Below, piece by piece: positions 1 through 8,758 of a DNA stretch of 64,000 nt. The notes under the pieces were generated by a model. That model was given only the letters and a program-made list of their open reading frames with translations. It was not told the DNA's origin and ran no database searches. Each line of letters opens with the position of its first letter. Positions within the stretch are counted from its first letter, which is position 1. The translations under genes were made by a program, and so were the position numbers. The stretch comes from Bermanella sp044597725 (GTDB lineage: Bacteria > Pseudomonadota > Gammaproteobacteria > Pseudomonadales > Oceanobacteraceae), in contig NZ_CP139003.1 in the NCBI RefSeq assembly GCF_044597725.1, positions 1,302,001 through 1,366,000 on the forward strand, written 5' to 3'.

Positions 1-3
1 GCC

Positions 4-1224
4 ATGCACGATACCGGTCTGGTATCACCATACCATGCTAGTTTTCTCCGCTTTATCCTTGATGATAATGAAAATGTACTGGTTGATGCGTTAGGTTTGT
101 CAGGCACTGGTCGAGATGGATTATTGTGCTACCGCGACTTGATAAAAGCCTTGATTGAAGAATGTGTAACCCCGTCAACGGCGCAATCTGTGTATGGTAT
201 TGCCATGCTGCTAGAACGCGGTATTTTGTATCAGCAGGGTGTTGCGCAATCACTTTGGCGTCAGATTAATTTGACGCTATCGGAATGGGCTGAAAGTCGC
301 CTCCAATTTATGTGTGATGCATCTATCACACCGCGCATGCGATTACTTGAAGGAGTGGTTTGTATTTTAGGGTCGCCATTAGGTGTGGGCCAAGGTAATA
401 ACCCTACTTGTCAATCGGCGCGAGCATTGTCAATTTGGGCCACCAGTGATCCAACGTATTTACTTCAAGTTATTACCTCTACAGCCCGTGATAATGATTT
501 AACCCTTCATTTCGAAGGACAGGTTATATCATCAAAAGCATGTTTAGAGGCGTCATCAAACCTGCTTCCTTTTGATTTAGATCCTGTATCCATGCTGCTT
601 GTTCCTCATCTTGATGCGGCTTATAACGAAATGGGTCGCTTATGTTTAGACCGTGAGGGTGACCCTCATCGCTGGATTAACCCAGAGTTTCATGGATGGT
701 GGGTTGGACGTGGCTTTTGTATCAATGTTGATGTGGTCAGCGGCAAGTTAATTGATTTGGACGAGTTTATACGTAATTTCTATGCTCACTACCATCCGTT
801 TTATAATGGTAATCAACCATTAATACATCCGCAGCCCGCTGGCATTGCGGTAACAGATAGTTCAGCAAGATTCATTGGCTGGCATGCCATTACCATTGAA
901 CGTGTTGCGTTAGATCAAAACTCTGAAATGCGTGTTTATTTCTTTAACCCCAATAATGACAGTGGTCAAAATTGGGGTAACGATGTGATTGTAAGTACCG
1001 CTGACCATGGCGAACGCTTTGGTGAAGCCTCATTGCCTTTTGAAGAATTTGCTTCACGTTTGTATATTTTCCATTACGATACATTGGAATACGGCGAGCC
1101 TGAAACAGTTCCCACGCAAGACATTGAAAACATCAAAGCGTTGATTGAATCAAGTTGGGGCATTGATCGTTTACCCCATGATCGCCTACAAGCCGACTCA
1201 GGCTTGGGCGACCATTCTGTCTGA
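4..1224 (+). CDS. Unknown protein with papain-like Cys/His/Asn residues, possibly 5'-truncated
   Basis: I do not recognise the family. The reading frame is open back to base 1, so the ATG at position 4 may be internal and the true N-terminus may lie outside the window. Features visible in the 406 residues suggest a papain- or transglutaminase-like cysteine peptidase fold: a Cys in GNNPTCQSAR (residue 136), a His in GWHAITIE (residue 294), and an Asn-rich strand VYFFNPNNDSGQNW (residues 311-324). That is the usual Cys, His, Asn/Asp order with a hydrophobic strand around the His. There is no signal peptide or membrane segment in the visible part. It converges on the next gene with only 24 bp between the stops. 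The peptidase reading is an inference; catalytic activity is not shown by sequence alone. Confidence 0.7.
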   Translation: MHDTGLVSPYHASFLRFILDDNENVLVDALGLSGTGRDGLLCYRDLIKALIEECVTPSTAQSVYGIAMLLERGILYQQGVAQSLWRQINLTLSEWAESRLQFMCDASITPRMRLLEGVVCILGSPLGVGQGNNPTCQSARALSIWATSDPTYLLQVITSTARDNDLTLHFEGQVISSKACLEASSNLLPFDLDPVSMLLVPHLDAAYNEMGRLCLDREGDPHRWINPEFHGWWVGRGFCINVDVVSGKLIDLDEFIRNFYAHYHPFYNGNQPLIHPQPAGIAVTDSSARFIGWHAITIERVALDQNSEMRVYFFNPNNDSGQNWGNDVIVSTADHGERFGEASLPFEEFASRLYIFHYDTLEYGEPETVPTQDIENIKALIESSWGIDRLPHDRLQADSGLGDHSV

Positions 1225-1248
1225 AAATCATTGCACGGATGTGTGCTA

Positions 1249-2211
1249 TCAAGCCTGCCATACAGGAACGCCAAGTAGTTCACTCAATTGTGATTCTTGG
1301 TGTTCAAATGCCATTTGTGCGCCATGACTCAACAAATGAATCCGACGACCATCTTTAAGCACAAGGTTAAGCTCATAACTATGGTATACGCCTCGGCTGT
1401 GACCGCCCGCTAAACGGGTAATAACTTGCAAAGCATGTGCTTCCTCAAACTGGGTACTCCCTTCGAGTGTATATATTGTTCGAGTGTTTCGATTAAACGT
1501 AACGGTCTTCGCTCTTTGCATGCCAGCCAGTAGCAGGCCGATTGCAAAGAATATCGCCGGAGGGCCTAGCAATTGATCAATTAAGGACTCCAAACTGCCT
1601 GTCATCAATATATAGTGTAATACGATTGGTGTTAGTCCAAAGCTAATAAAAGCCCAATAGAACAGTCTCATTTCAAAGCTGGCAGAAATTTTTAGGCCCT
1701 GTTCTGTGGTAATAAGTGTTTGTGTCTGAAAGTTGGAGGCGGAGCCTGCCATGGATTGCCAGTGTGTTTTTTCTGCCACGAGATCTTGTCCTGGGTGAAT
1801 ACGTTTAGGATGGTTATTCAGTCCTGGGCGAGGTAAGTACTTTGATCGATTTTTAAAATAATGCCAACCAAAAAGCGAGGCGAAGATGGCAAAGTTAGTT
1901 AGCACAGATAAGGGAACTAGATTCGCATGTTTCGCTTGGTATTTTGGTGCTTCAAAGCGAAGGAGGTGAGCAATACTTTTTTCAAGGTGTGCTATTAGCC
2001 AGATATTATGCTTGGTAGGGTTTTCGATCTGCTTAAGTTGAACAAGCTCCTGTTGCATTTGCTTTCGCTTTTCAATGTTGTTCGCTTGCTGTTGTTGCAA
2101 CACCGATTGACTTTCATAAACTTGACCGCCAGGTAATGCTTCTTTACCTACAGAGTAAATGGCGAAAAGTATGCCTATGACAGGCAGAATGATAAATGGA
2201 TCTTTTTTCAT
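1249..2211 (-). CDS. Hypothetical multi-pass membrane protein
   Basis: A 320-residue protein of unknown function. Four hydrophobic segments are visible, at about residues 5-22, 100-118, 183-203 and 217-231. A Gln-rich, probably coiled-coil stretch (residues 34-60) lies between the first two. The C-terminal about 85 residues are soluble and resemble a small beta domain, with strands such as VTFNRNTRTIYTLEG followed by LNLVLKDGRRIHLL, as seen in bacterial membrane proteins with a cytoplasmic PH-like tail. It ends 24 bp from the stop of the converging upstream gene and lies 24 bp downstream of yaeQ on the same strand, so the two may be co-transcribed. The fold suggestion is weak. Confidence 0.75.
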   Translation of the reverse strand: MKKDPFIILPVIGILFAIYSVGKEALPGGQVYESQSVLQQQQANNIEKRKQMQQELVQLKQIENPTKHNIWLIAHLEKSIAHLLRFEAPKYQAKHANLVPLSVLTNFAIFASLFGWHYFKNRSKYLPRPGLNNHPKRIHPGQDLVAEKTHWQSMAGSASNFQTQTLITTEQGLKISASFEMRLFYWAFISFGLTPIVLHYILMTGSLESLIDQLLGPPAIFFAIGLLLAGMQRAKTVTFNRNTRTIYTLEGSTQFEEAHALQVITRLAGGHSRGVYHSYELNLVLKDGRRIHLLSHGAQMAFEHQESQLSELLGVPVWQA

Positions 2212-2235
2212 AACGTCCTTGTTAACCTCAAGCTG

Positions 2236-2772
2236 TTAAGAAATGATTCGAGGGCTTATCTCAAACGTGATTGTATCATTACCAATACTGATAACCCCAT
2301 CCTCAATGGTGACATAAAGTTTCATACCCCGGTCAATGAGCTTGCATAGGCTCTCACATTGCTGTTGTGGAAAATGAATTACGTTCAAATTTGAATGCGC
2401 AGCGAGCTGTTTGTGTATTTGGCTTTGCCAAACATCGGCGGCGTTATCTTGGTAAGTGTAAATCGAGACGTTATCGGCTTTATGACAAGCTTGACGAATC
2501 CGTTTCTCATCAACTTGTCCAAGCTCTATCCAATGCTCAATATGATCAACCAAATCCTTTTTCCATAAGTCCGGTTCATCTGTGGTGCTGATGCCTTTGG
2601 TAAACTGCAATGCTTCGTCGGCATTAACGGCAAACGCGAGCAGTTTAACCATGAATCTAAGATCGGTCTCGCTGGGGTGCTGAGCTAAGGTTACTTCGTG
2701 AGTGTGATAGTAATGACGATCTAAATCGCTAATGTTAAGCGAGCATTTTCGTATTAGTGATTTGAGGGCCAT
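2236..2772 (-). CDS. yaeQ: YaeQ family protein
   Basis: This matches the YaeQ family along its whole length (178 residues; E. coli YaeQ is about 180). Recognisable family segments are the N-terminal MALKSLIRKCSLNISDLDR, the ALARHPSET-like stretch (here LAQHPSETDLRFM), the AFAVNADEALQFTKG segment and WIELGQVDEKRIRQAC. YaeQ has a nuclease-like (PD-(D/E)XK) fold, but its biological role is unsettled; it was once linked to RfaH-like suppression. An in-frame ATG five codons upstream exists, but MALK is the family N-terminus, so I place the start there. It sits just upstream of a membrane protein gene on the same strand. Confidence 0.88.
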   Translation of the reverse strand: MALKSLIRKCSLNISDLDRHYYHTHEVTLAQHPSETDLRFMVKLLAFAVNADEALQFTKGISTTDEPDLWKKDLVDHIEHWIELGQVDEKRIRQACHKADNVSIYTYQDNAADVWQSQIHKQLAAHSNLNVIHFPQQQCESLCKLIDRGMKLYVTIEDGVISIGNDTITFEISPRIIS

Positions 2773-2860
2773 CTTCTGTGCGTCCAACCAAATTGCTTAT
2801 TATCAAACAGAATACAAGATAATCAAAGCAATTCGGCAGGACTTTGCTTGCTTAATAACG

Positions 2861-3583
2861 TTACAAGCATTCCAAGTCAATTGTGGTTTGGAACATAAAG
2901 CGTGATTTATCAAAATGACGCTCGGCAAAGAACAGGTCGAAGCTGTACATATTGCCCGGCTCAATTCCCAAGTCATGGGCTAGTTCGTCAAGATTAATCG
3001 ATTCTTCTAACATGGGGTGCGTACCCCCAAGGTTAATTGCGAGCTTGCCATTAATATAAACCCATAGATCGTCATCACCGCGGAAGGTAAAGGTTTCACC
3101 GCCTTGGTATAGGAACTGAAGGTGCATTTCCATGGTAAAGTGGTAGTTATGTGGGTACCCTTGATTTCCCCAGCCCTGATGGTCAATTGGGAAAAACTCC
3201 ATATCCTTGTGCTGCCACATTCCTGGAGCGACTTCGACCATTTTTAGTTGCATCGGGAACGCAATGTTGACCCCCGGAACATTTTGATACCACTGGTCAA
3301 AGTTGGCTTTACCACTGGTGGATATATGATCACGGTTGCTGTAGACCGGACGTCCATCTTGCCCCAAGTCTTTCTCCACAATATTGCGGTTAGCTTGGTT
3401 GCCGGTAAAGCTCTCAAAATCAGGGTGGGATTTTTTGAAATCACGTATCACAACTGGAATACTGCGGCCATTTTCGTAGGGGTCTTTGCATTGACATATC
3501 TCGTTATATTCTTCATCAATGGCATGAGTGTTAATCGCCATGAAGAGACCCAAACTTGCAGCTAAATAAAACCCAATTCTCAT
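2861..3583 (-). CDS. Secreted fibro-slime domain protein
   Basis: A 240-residue exported protein. A signal peptide covers about residues 1-22 (hydrophobic core LAASLGLFMA, ending near THA). The rest carries the fibro-slime (PA14-like beta) domain, whose hallmark FRGDDDLWVYINGKLAINLGG is visible near residues 170-190, followed by FDLFFAERH near the C-terminus. The domain is named from Dictyostelium and from Fibrobacter surface proteins and is thought to bind carbohydrate or extracellular matrix. No anchoring motif is present, so the protein is probably released or periplasmic. It is monocistronic, with about 200 bp of apparently empty sequence before the divergent methyltransferase gene. Confidence 0.85.
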   Translation of the reverse strand: MRIGFYLAASLGLFMAINTHAIDEEYNEICQCKDPYENGRSIPVVIRDFKKSHPDFESFTGNQANRNIVEKDLGQDGRPVYSNRDHISTSGKANFDQWYQNVPGVNIAFPMQLKMVEVAPGMWQHKDMEFFPIDHQGWGNQGYPHNYHFTMEMHLQFLYQGGETFTFRGDDDLWVYINGKLAINLGGTHPMLEESINLDELAHDLGIEPGNMYSFDLFFAERHFDKSRFMFQTTIDLECL

Positions 3584-3788
3584 ATACGTACCTGTATTCG
3601 ATAAACCAATAAGCTTGATACTTTACTGAATCAGAGTTAAATGTCTTGTCACCCCATTCAGAAGTGTGAATACAATCATGCTGATAGCCTTGTAATAATG
3701 TAATTCGTTACCCAGTTCACATCGCCGTAGGTTTTATTCTCTTGTATGATTGTTGCCACTGACATCAAAATAATGGGAGTAAAGCAGA

Positions 3789-4421
3789 ATGCAGGTTTAC
3801 TATGCCGCTCGTGCAAATGAATACGACAAGGTGTATTTGAAGCCAGAGCGACAAGCTAACTTAAGGGAAATTGAGCAGTGGTTACCTAAGTATTTTACTG
3901 GATGCAATGTGCTTGAAGTAGCCGCAGGAACTGGGTATTGGACACAGTTTTTGGCAAAGGAAAGTCAGTCGATAGTAGCGATTGATGCAGTACAAGAAAC
4001 ATTGGATATAGCCCAGCAACGAATTTCTGCTACACATGTGAATTTTTTACAAGCAGATGCCTACGATTTATCTTCTTTGCCTTATGATTTTGATGCTGCA
4101 TTTGCCGGATTTTGGTTGTCCCATGTTCCAAAGCAGGTTTTGCCCCAGTTTATTGAACAGCTAAATCATAGTTTAAAGCCTCGTTCTAAAGTTCTGTTTC
4201 TTGATAACCTGTTCGTTCATGGCAGTAGCTCAGATATTGTGCATACCGATGAGTTTGGTAATACCTATCAAAATAGAAAACTAGTCGACGGTACTCAACA
4301 TCAGATTATAAAGAACTTTCTTTCTGAGGAAGAATTACGTGACACACTACAGCTAAAGGGTGATCAATTGGTTTATCATAAGTGGGACTATTTTTGGGCT
4401 TTGGAATACGTAAGTAAATGA
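3789..4421 (+). CDS. Class I SAM-dependent methyltransferase
   Basis: A 210-residue methyltransferase of the Rossmann-like class I type. Motif I, VLEVAAGTGYW, lies at residues 41-51. An acidic residue ends strand 2 (IVAIDAVQETLDIA), and motif II (NFLQADAYDL) and a post-II AFAGFWLSHVP segment follow. The substrate cannot be told from sequence; small-molecule or tRNA methylation are both possible. Its TGA stop overlaps the ATG of the following HAD phosphatase gene (ATGA), so the two are translationally coupled and may work on related metabolites. Confidence 0.85.
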   Translation: MQVYYAARANEYDKVYLKPERQANLREIEQWLPKYFTGCNVLEVAAGTGYWTQFLAKESQSIVAIDAVQETLDIAQQRISATHVNFLQADAYDLSSLPYDFDAAFAGFWLSHVPKQVLPQFIEQLNHSLKPRSKVLFLDNLFVHGSSSDIVHTDEFGNTYQNRKLVDGTQHQIIKNFLSEEELRDTLQLKGDQLVYHKWDYFWALEYVSK

Positions 4422-5092
4422 CGGTAAAAGCAGTTTTGTTTGATCTTGATGAAACTATTCTAGACCGTACCGCATCGCTCAAGGCGTTTTTAGCATGGCA
4501 AGTTAATGGCATGTTGAGCAGCTCTATCTGTGATAAAGATGCCTTTTGCGCTCGTTTTATTGAGCTGGATGACGCGGGTCGTGTATGGAAAGATGTTGTT
4601 TATAAGCAGCTGGTTCATGAGTTTGTCATCAAAGACTGGTCTGCCCAAGAGTTGTTGCAAAGCTATGAGCTGGTATTTTGTGGCTTTTGTGTTGCCAAGC
4701 AGAATGTCATTGAAGCTCTCCACAGCCTCAACCAATTGGGCCTTAAGATTGGCCTTATTTCGAACGGTAAATCGCCTTTTCAAGAGCGAAATTTTAGAGC
4801 ACTTGGTGTTTCTCATTTATTTGATGTTGCTATAGTTTCAGAGGCGGTAGGTCTTCGTAAACCCGATAAACGGATTTTTGAACTTGCGTGTGAGCAACTA
4901 AATATAAACCCAGAAGAGTGTATTTTCGTGGGTGATAATCCAGTAGCTGATATCAAAGGTGCAAGGGACTCGGGCATGAACACGGTTTTTGTGCCAGGAA
5001 GCGTTTGGTCGACCTGCGAGGAGGCAGATGCGGTATGTATCAATTTTGCTAACTTGATGGAGATTGTTGAATCCCTCAGCCTTTCATCTTGA
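4418..5092 (+). CDS. HAD-family hydrolase (YjjG-like phosphatase)
   Basis: A 224-residue haloacid-dehalogenase-superfamily phosphatase. Motif I is FDLDETILD, with the nucleophile Asp at residue 9 and the acid/base Asp at residue 11. Motif II is the strand LIGLISNGKS, motif III is the Lys in LRKPDKRIF, and motif IV is VGDNPVADI. The helical cap inserted after motif I is typical of subfamily I (YjjG, N-acylneuraminate-9-phosphatase and phosphoglycolate phosphatase relatives). It probably removes phosphate from a small metabolite; which one is unknown. It is coupled by a 4-base overlap to the upstream methyltransferase. Confidence 0.88.
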   Translation: MTVKAVLFDLDETILDRTASLKAFLAWQVNGMLSSSICDKDAFCARFIELDDAGRVWKDVVYKQLVHEFVIKDWSAQELLQSYELVFCGFCVAKQNVIEALHSLNQLGLKIGLISNGKSPFQERNFRALGVSHLFDVAIVSEAVGLRKPDKRIFELACEQLNINPEECIFVGDNPVADIKGARDSGMNTVFVPGSVWSTCEEADAVCINFANLMEIVESLSLSS

Positions 5093-5186
5093 TTGGTATA
5101 GACGACAGGTTAGGTCAAGGTAAGAAAGGACATTTACTCCCGAACTGAGTTAGAATACGCCATATAGATTCGCTTTGGAGGTAAGT

Positions 5187-5465
5187 ATGGCTGTTGCTAG
5201 TGCATGTCATATTTTAGTAAAAGAACGTAAATTGGCCGAAGAACTCAAGCAACGGCTGGCTAAAGGTGAAGACTTTGCCAAGCTCGCCAAGCAATACTCC
5301 ACTTGCCCCAGCAAAAAGCAGGGTGGAAACTTGGGGGAATTTCATAAGGGAGATATGGTTAAGGCGTTTGACGACGTTGTATTCAAACGCCCTATTCTAA
5401 AGGTGCATGGCCCTATTAAAACCCAGTTTGGCTTTCACCTTATTAAAACTCTCTATCGTTCATGA
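5187..5465 (+). CDS. ppiC: Peptidyl-prolyl cis-trans isomerase, parvulin type (PpiC)
   Basis: A single-domain parvulin of 92 residues, the size of E. coli PpiC (93). Family segments are ASACHILVK at the start, LAKGEDFAKLAKQYSTCPS in the middle, GGNLGEFHKGDMVKAFD, and the closing TQFGFHLIKTL. It lacks a signal peptide, so it acts in the cytoplasm, assisting prolyl isomerisation in folding. A TTG 12 bases upstream could extend the frame, but GGAG at 5177-5180 sits 6 bases before the ATG at 5187, which also gives the family N-terminus. The stop overlaps the next start (ATGA). Confidence 0.93.
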   Translation: MAVASACHILVKERKLAEELKQRLAKGEDFAKLAKQYSTCPSKKQGGNLGEFHKGDMVKAFDDVVFKRPILKVHGPIKTQFGFHLIKTLYRS

Positions 5466-5914
5466 TTTCTAGTCTTGTATATCTCGCCATGGAGCATCGA
5501 CCATGGCTTCATATCCTTTTACATTTTGTACTGCCTCTTATATTGGCAGTGGGTATCTGCCACTACTGTTCAAGGTTTCGCATTAACGCTCAATGGCTTG
5601 AACGACGCCTTATTCATAGTACATGGTTAGCAGCTTGGCTCTTGCTGATGATTACCATGCTGGTGGATATTGATCACTTCCTTGCTACACCTTTGTATGC
5701 ACCTAACCGCTGTAGTATTGGGTTTCACCCCCTACACCAAATGCCTGCCATCATGGTTTATGTCCTTATGGTGGTGGTTCCGCTGATCCTTCTCATAATT
5801 AACAGGACCTTTTCCATAAGCGCTAAAATAGTATTTTGGCTGGGGTTAGGGTTGGTTCTGCATATGTTGCTAGATGGTCTCGATTGTCTGTGGATGCAAG
5901 CCCCTGTTGTTTAG
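5462..5914 (+). CDS. DUF6122 family membrane protein
   Basis: A 150-residue inner-membrane protein with four to five hydrophobic segments. The signature resembles the DUF6122 family: LHILLHFVLPL near residue 17, then a polar strip MLVDIDHFLATPLYAPNRCSIGFHPLH at about residues 61-87, rich in Asp and His and therefore a plausible metal or catalytic site at the membrane face, and a second His/Asp pair, LHMLLDGLDC, near the C-terminus. This resembles membrane-bound metal-dependent hydrolase families (YdjM-like) in having D-D-H and H-x3-D motifs; that link is my inference. It overlaps ppiC by four bases and is followed by prfB. Confidence 0.82.
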   Translation: MISSLVYLAMEHRPWLHILLHFVLPLILAVGICHYCSRFRINAQWLERRLIHSTWLAAWLLLMITMLVDIDHFLATPLYAPNRCSIGFHPLHQMPAIMVYVLMVVVPLILLIINRTFSISAKIVFWLGLGLVLHMLLDGLDCLWMQAPVV

Positions 5915-5965
5915 GGGCTATATTAGGTAAAATGCCCGCTTTTGATCATTTGCTTGGAGATACCC

Positions 5966-7061
5966 TTGGAAGTCCAACCCATCGTTAATCGCATTAAAGA
6001 CCTAAAAGCCCGCACCGAGTTGCTTAGGGGGTATCTTTGACTACGCCACAAAGGCCGAACGGTTACAAGAAGTAGAGCTTGAACTTGGCCAACCCGAGGT
6101 TTGGAATGAGCCAGAGCGAGCTCAAGAATTGGGTCGCGAGCGTTCAAGTTTGGAAGCAGTTGTTAACACAATAGATTGCATGGATAGCGGCCTTAGTGAC
6201 TGCCAAGAACTGCTGGATATGTCTGTTGCAGAAGATGATGCAGATAGTGTTGCCGAAGTGGAATCTGAACTTAATGGTCTACAAGCACACCTCGAAAAAT
6301 TAGAGTTTCGCCGCATGTTCAGTGGTGAAATGGACCCCAATAATGCTTATCTTGATATCCAATCAGGTTCCGGTGGTACCGAAGCCCAAGATTGGGCAGA
6401 AATGATTTTACGTATGTACTTACGCTGGGGCGAAGCGAAAGGGTTTAAGGTCGAGCTAATGGAAGCCTCTGCAGGTGATGTTGCAGGAATTAAAAGCGCG
6501 ACCATTCGTTTCGAAGGTGAATACGCATTTGGTTGGCTACGTACAGAAACCGGCGTACATCGTTTAGTGCGAAAATCACCGTTCGATTCAAGTGGTCGTC
6601 GCCATACTTCGTTTGCCTCCGTGTTCGTTTCGCCTGAGATTGATGACAATATTGATATTGAAATTAATCCGGCCGATTTACGCATTGATGTTTATCGAGC
6701 AAGTGGTGCTGGTGGTCAGCATGTTAACACCACCGAATCGGCGGTACGTATTACCCACGAACCGACCAATATTGTCGTTCAGTGTCAGAATCAGCGTTCA
6801 CAACATAAGAACAAAGACCAAGCTATGAAGCAGCTAAAGGCCAAGCTTTACGAGCTTGAGCTGAAAAAACGCACAGCCGAAAGCCAAGCGTTAGAAGAAA
6901 GTAAAAGCGACATAGGGTGGGGCAGTCAAATTCGTTCTTATGTACTGGACGATGCACGTATTAAAGATTTACGTACCGGTGTTGAGAACCGAAATACGCA
7001 ACAGGTTTTGGATGGAGCGTTAGATCCATTTATGCAGGCCAGCCTAAAGGCCGGTTTATAA
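5966..7061 (+). CDS. prfB: Peptide chain release factor 2, with programmed +1 frameshift
   Basis: RF2 reads UGA and UAA stops and triggers peptide release. The gene is split: a 24-codon leader from TTG at 5966 (GGAG at 5956-5959) runs to an in-frame TGA at 6038-6040, and decoding resumes in the +1 frame from 6039, giving 364 residues in total. The joined product starts LEVQPIVNRIKDLKART and continues LDYATKAERLQEVELELG, as in E. coli. The SPF anticodon-like tripeptide (RKSPFDSS) and the catalytic GGQ loop (GAGGQHVN) are intact. Translation is autoregulated by RF2 level through the frameshift. lysS follows 153 bp downstream, the common gammaproteobacterial order. An ATG-only gene call starting at 6129 would miss the first about 54 residues. 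Confidence 0.97.
6026..6041 (+). promoter_or_regulatory. prfB: prfB programmed +1 frameshift site
   Basis: AGGGGGTATCTTTGAC is the canonical recoding signal. AGGGGG acts as an internal Shine-Dalgarno three bases before the slippery CTT codon, followed by the poor-context stop TGA-C. When RF2 is scarce, the ribosome slips from CUU to UUU and reads GAC next. The frames on both sides were checked: 5966 and 6038 are in the same frame, and 6039 is in frame with the main reading frame. Confidence 0.97.
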
Positions 7062-7214
7062 CTGAGTGCGTTACTCAATGATAGTGCGCTAAATAGTTAG
7101 CACGGTACACTCATTGGTATTGATACTCACTACATAATTTCTAGATAAACGTTAATAAACAATTTAAATAGCGTTTGGTGTTATGCATCAGACGATCACC
7201 AAAAAGGTAGCAAT

Positions 7215-8756
7215 ATGGCAGATCAACAACAGGATGAGAACAAACTGATTGCGGAACGTCGCGAGAAACTTTCTGCTTTTCGTGAGGGCTGTAAAGCTAA
7301 TGGTCATCGCAATGATTTTGAGCGTAAAGATTTAGCTGCTGACTTACAGGCTAAGTTTGACCAATTCAGTAAAGAAGAGTTAGAAACGCAAGACAATCAA
7401 GTTGCTGTTGCTGGCCGTATCATGTTTCAACGTGGGCCTTTTGCTAAAATTAATGATGCCTCTGGTGGTATTCAGATTTATGTACATAAAGATGTACAAA
7501 AAGAAATTAATTACAAGTCTAAGTATGACTTAGGCGATATTGTAGGCGCCCGTGGTGCGTTGCATAAGTCGGGTAAAGGCGAGCTGTATGTAAACGTTAT
7601 TGCATCAGATGATTTAGTCATGTTAACCAAATCTCTGCGCCCCCTACCTGATAAATTTCATGGTCTTGCCGATCAAGAAATTAAATATCGTCAGCGCTAT
7701 GTTGATTTAATTATCAACCAAGAAACCCGTGATTTATTCATGATGCGTTCTAAAATTATTGAAGCCATGCGTAAATACCTAAGTGATCGCAACTTCATGG
7801 AAGTTGAGACTCCCATGCTGCAAGCTATTCCCGGTGGTGCTACCGCGAAACCATTTGAAACACATCATAATGCTCTAGGTATTGATATGTATTTGCGTAT
7901 CGCTCCTGAGCTTTATTTGAAGCGTTTGCTGGTGGGTGGTTTTGAACGTGTATTTGAAATCAACCGCAACTTTCGTAACGAAGGTCTATCGACGCGCCAT
8001 AACCCTGAATTTACCATGATTGAATTTTATCAGGCGTATGCTACCTATACCGATTTAATGGATACCACAGAAGATATGTTGCGTACCATTGCCCAAGACG
8101 TATTGGGAACAACCGATGTTAAATCAACGCAAAAAGATGCCGATGGTAACGTAACGAACGAAACTATTTACGATTTTGCCAAGCCATTTGATCGTTTAAC
8201 CATGATGGATGCTGTGATTAAGTACAATCCAGATTTTGATCCCGCGGTAATCAACGACCCAGAAAATCACTTAGAAAAATTAATTGAGTATGGGCGCCAA
8301 GTCGGTATTCGTGAAGATGCCAAGCAAAGTGCTTGGGGAGCGGGTAAGTGGTTATGCGAAATCTTTGAAGAAACTGCTGAGCATAAACTTGATCAACCGA
8401 CATTTATCACTGCTTATCCGTGGGAAGTATCACCTCTGGCTCGCCGAAATGATGATAACCCGTTTATTACCGATCGATTTGAATTTTTTGTAGGTGGCCG
8501 CGAGTTAGCGAATGGCTTCTCTGAGTTGAACGACGCAGAGGATCAAGCGGAGCGTTTCCGCAAACAGGTTGAAGAAAAAGATGCAGGCGACGATGAAGCC
8601 ATGCACTACGATGCCGACTATGTGCAAGCATTGGAATACGGCATGCCACCGGCCGCTGGTGAAGGCATTGGTATCGACCGTTTAGTGATGCTATTTACCG
8701 ATAGCCCAACCATTAAAGACGTGATTTTGTTCCCGCATATGCGTCCAAGAGGCTAA
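7215..8756 (+). CDS. lysS: Lysyl-tRNA synthetase, class II
   Basis: A 513-residue class II LysRS that charges tRNA-Lys. The N-terminal OB-fold anticodon-binding domain covers about residues 60-170 (VAVAGRIMFQRGPFAK onward). The catalytic core follows, with motif 2 FRNEGLSTRHNPEFT and motif 3 GEGIGIDRLVMLFT, ending in FPHMRPRG. The length is normal for the family. A ribosome binding site, AAGGTAG, lies just before the ATG. It sits in the conserved prfB-lysS arrangement and is followed after two bases by a membrane protein gene, so translation of the two may be linked. Confidence 0.97.
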   Translation: MADQQQDENKLIAERREKLSAFREGCKANGHRNDFERKDLAADLQAKFDQFSKEELETQDNQVAVAGRIMFQRGPFAKINDASGGIQIYVHKDVQKEINYKSKYDLGDIVGARGALHKSGKGELYVNVIASDDLVMLTKSLRPLPDKFHGLADQEIKYRQRYVDLIINQETRDLFMMRSKIIEAMRKYLSDRNFMEVETPMLQAIPGGATAKPFETHHNALGIDMYLRIAPELYLKRLLVGGFERVFEINRNFRNEGLSTRHNPEFTMIEFYQAYATYTDLMDTTEDMLRTIAQDVLGTTDVKSTQKDADGNVTNETIYDFAKPFDRLTMMDAVIKYNPDFDPAVINDPENHLEKLIEYGRQVGIREDAKQSAWGAGKWLCEIFEETAEHKLDQPTFITAYPWEVSPLARRNDDNPFITDRFEFFVGGRELANGFSELNDAEDQAERFRKQVEEKDAGDDEAMHYDADYVQALEYGMPPAAGEGIGIDRLVMLFTDSPTIKDVILFPHMRPRG

Positions 8757-8758
8757 CT

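Noticed and set aside
3584..3788. Small RNA or gene between the fibro-slime and methyltransferase genes
   Set aside because: Nothing beyond ordinary promoter-like AT-rich sequence could be supported.
6038..6040. prfB as a pseudogene with an internal stop
   Set aside because: The TGA lies in the canonical AGGGGGTATCTTTGAC recoding site, and the two frames join into a normal RF2.
7062..7214. Attenuator or riboswitch between prfB and lysS
   Set aside because: Only short imperfect pairings (around GCTAAATAGTTAGC) are visible, and no T-box or lysine-riboswitch core was found.
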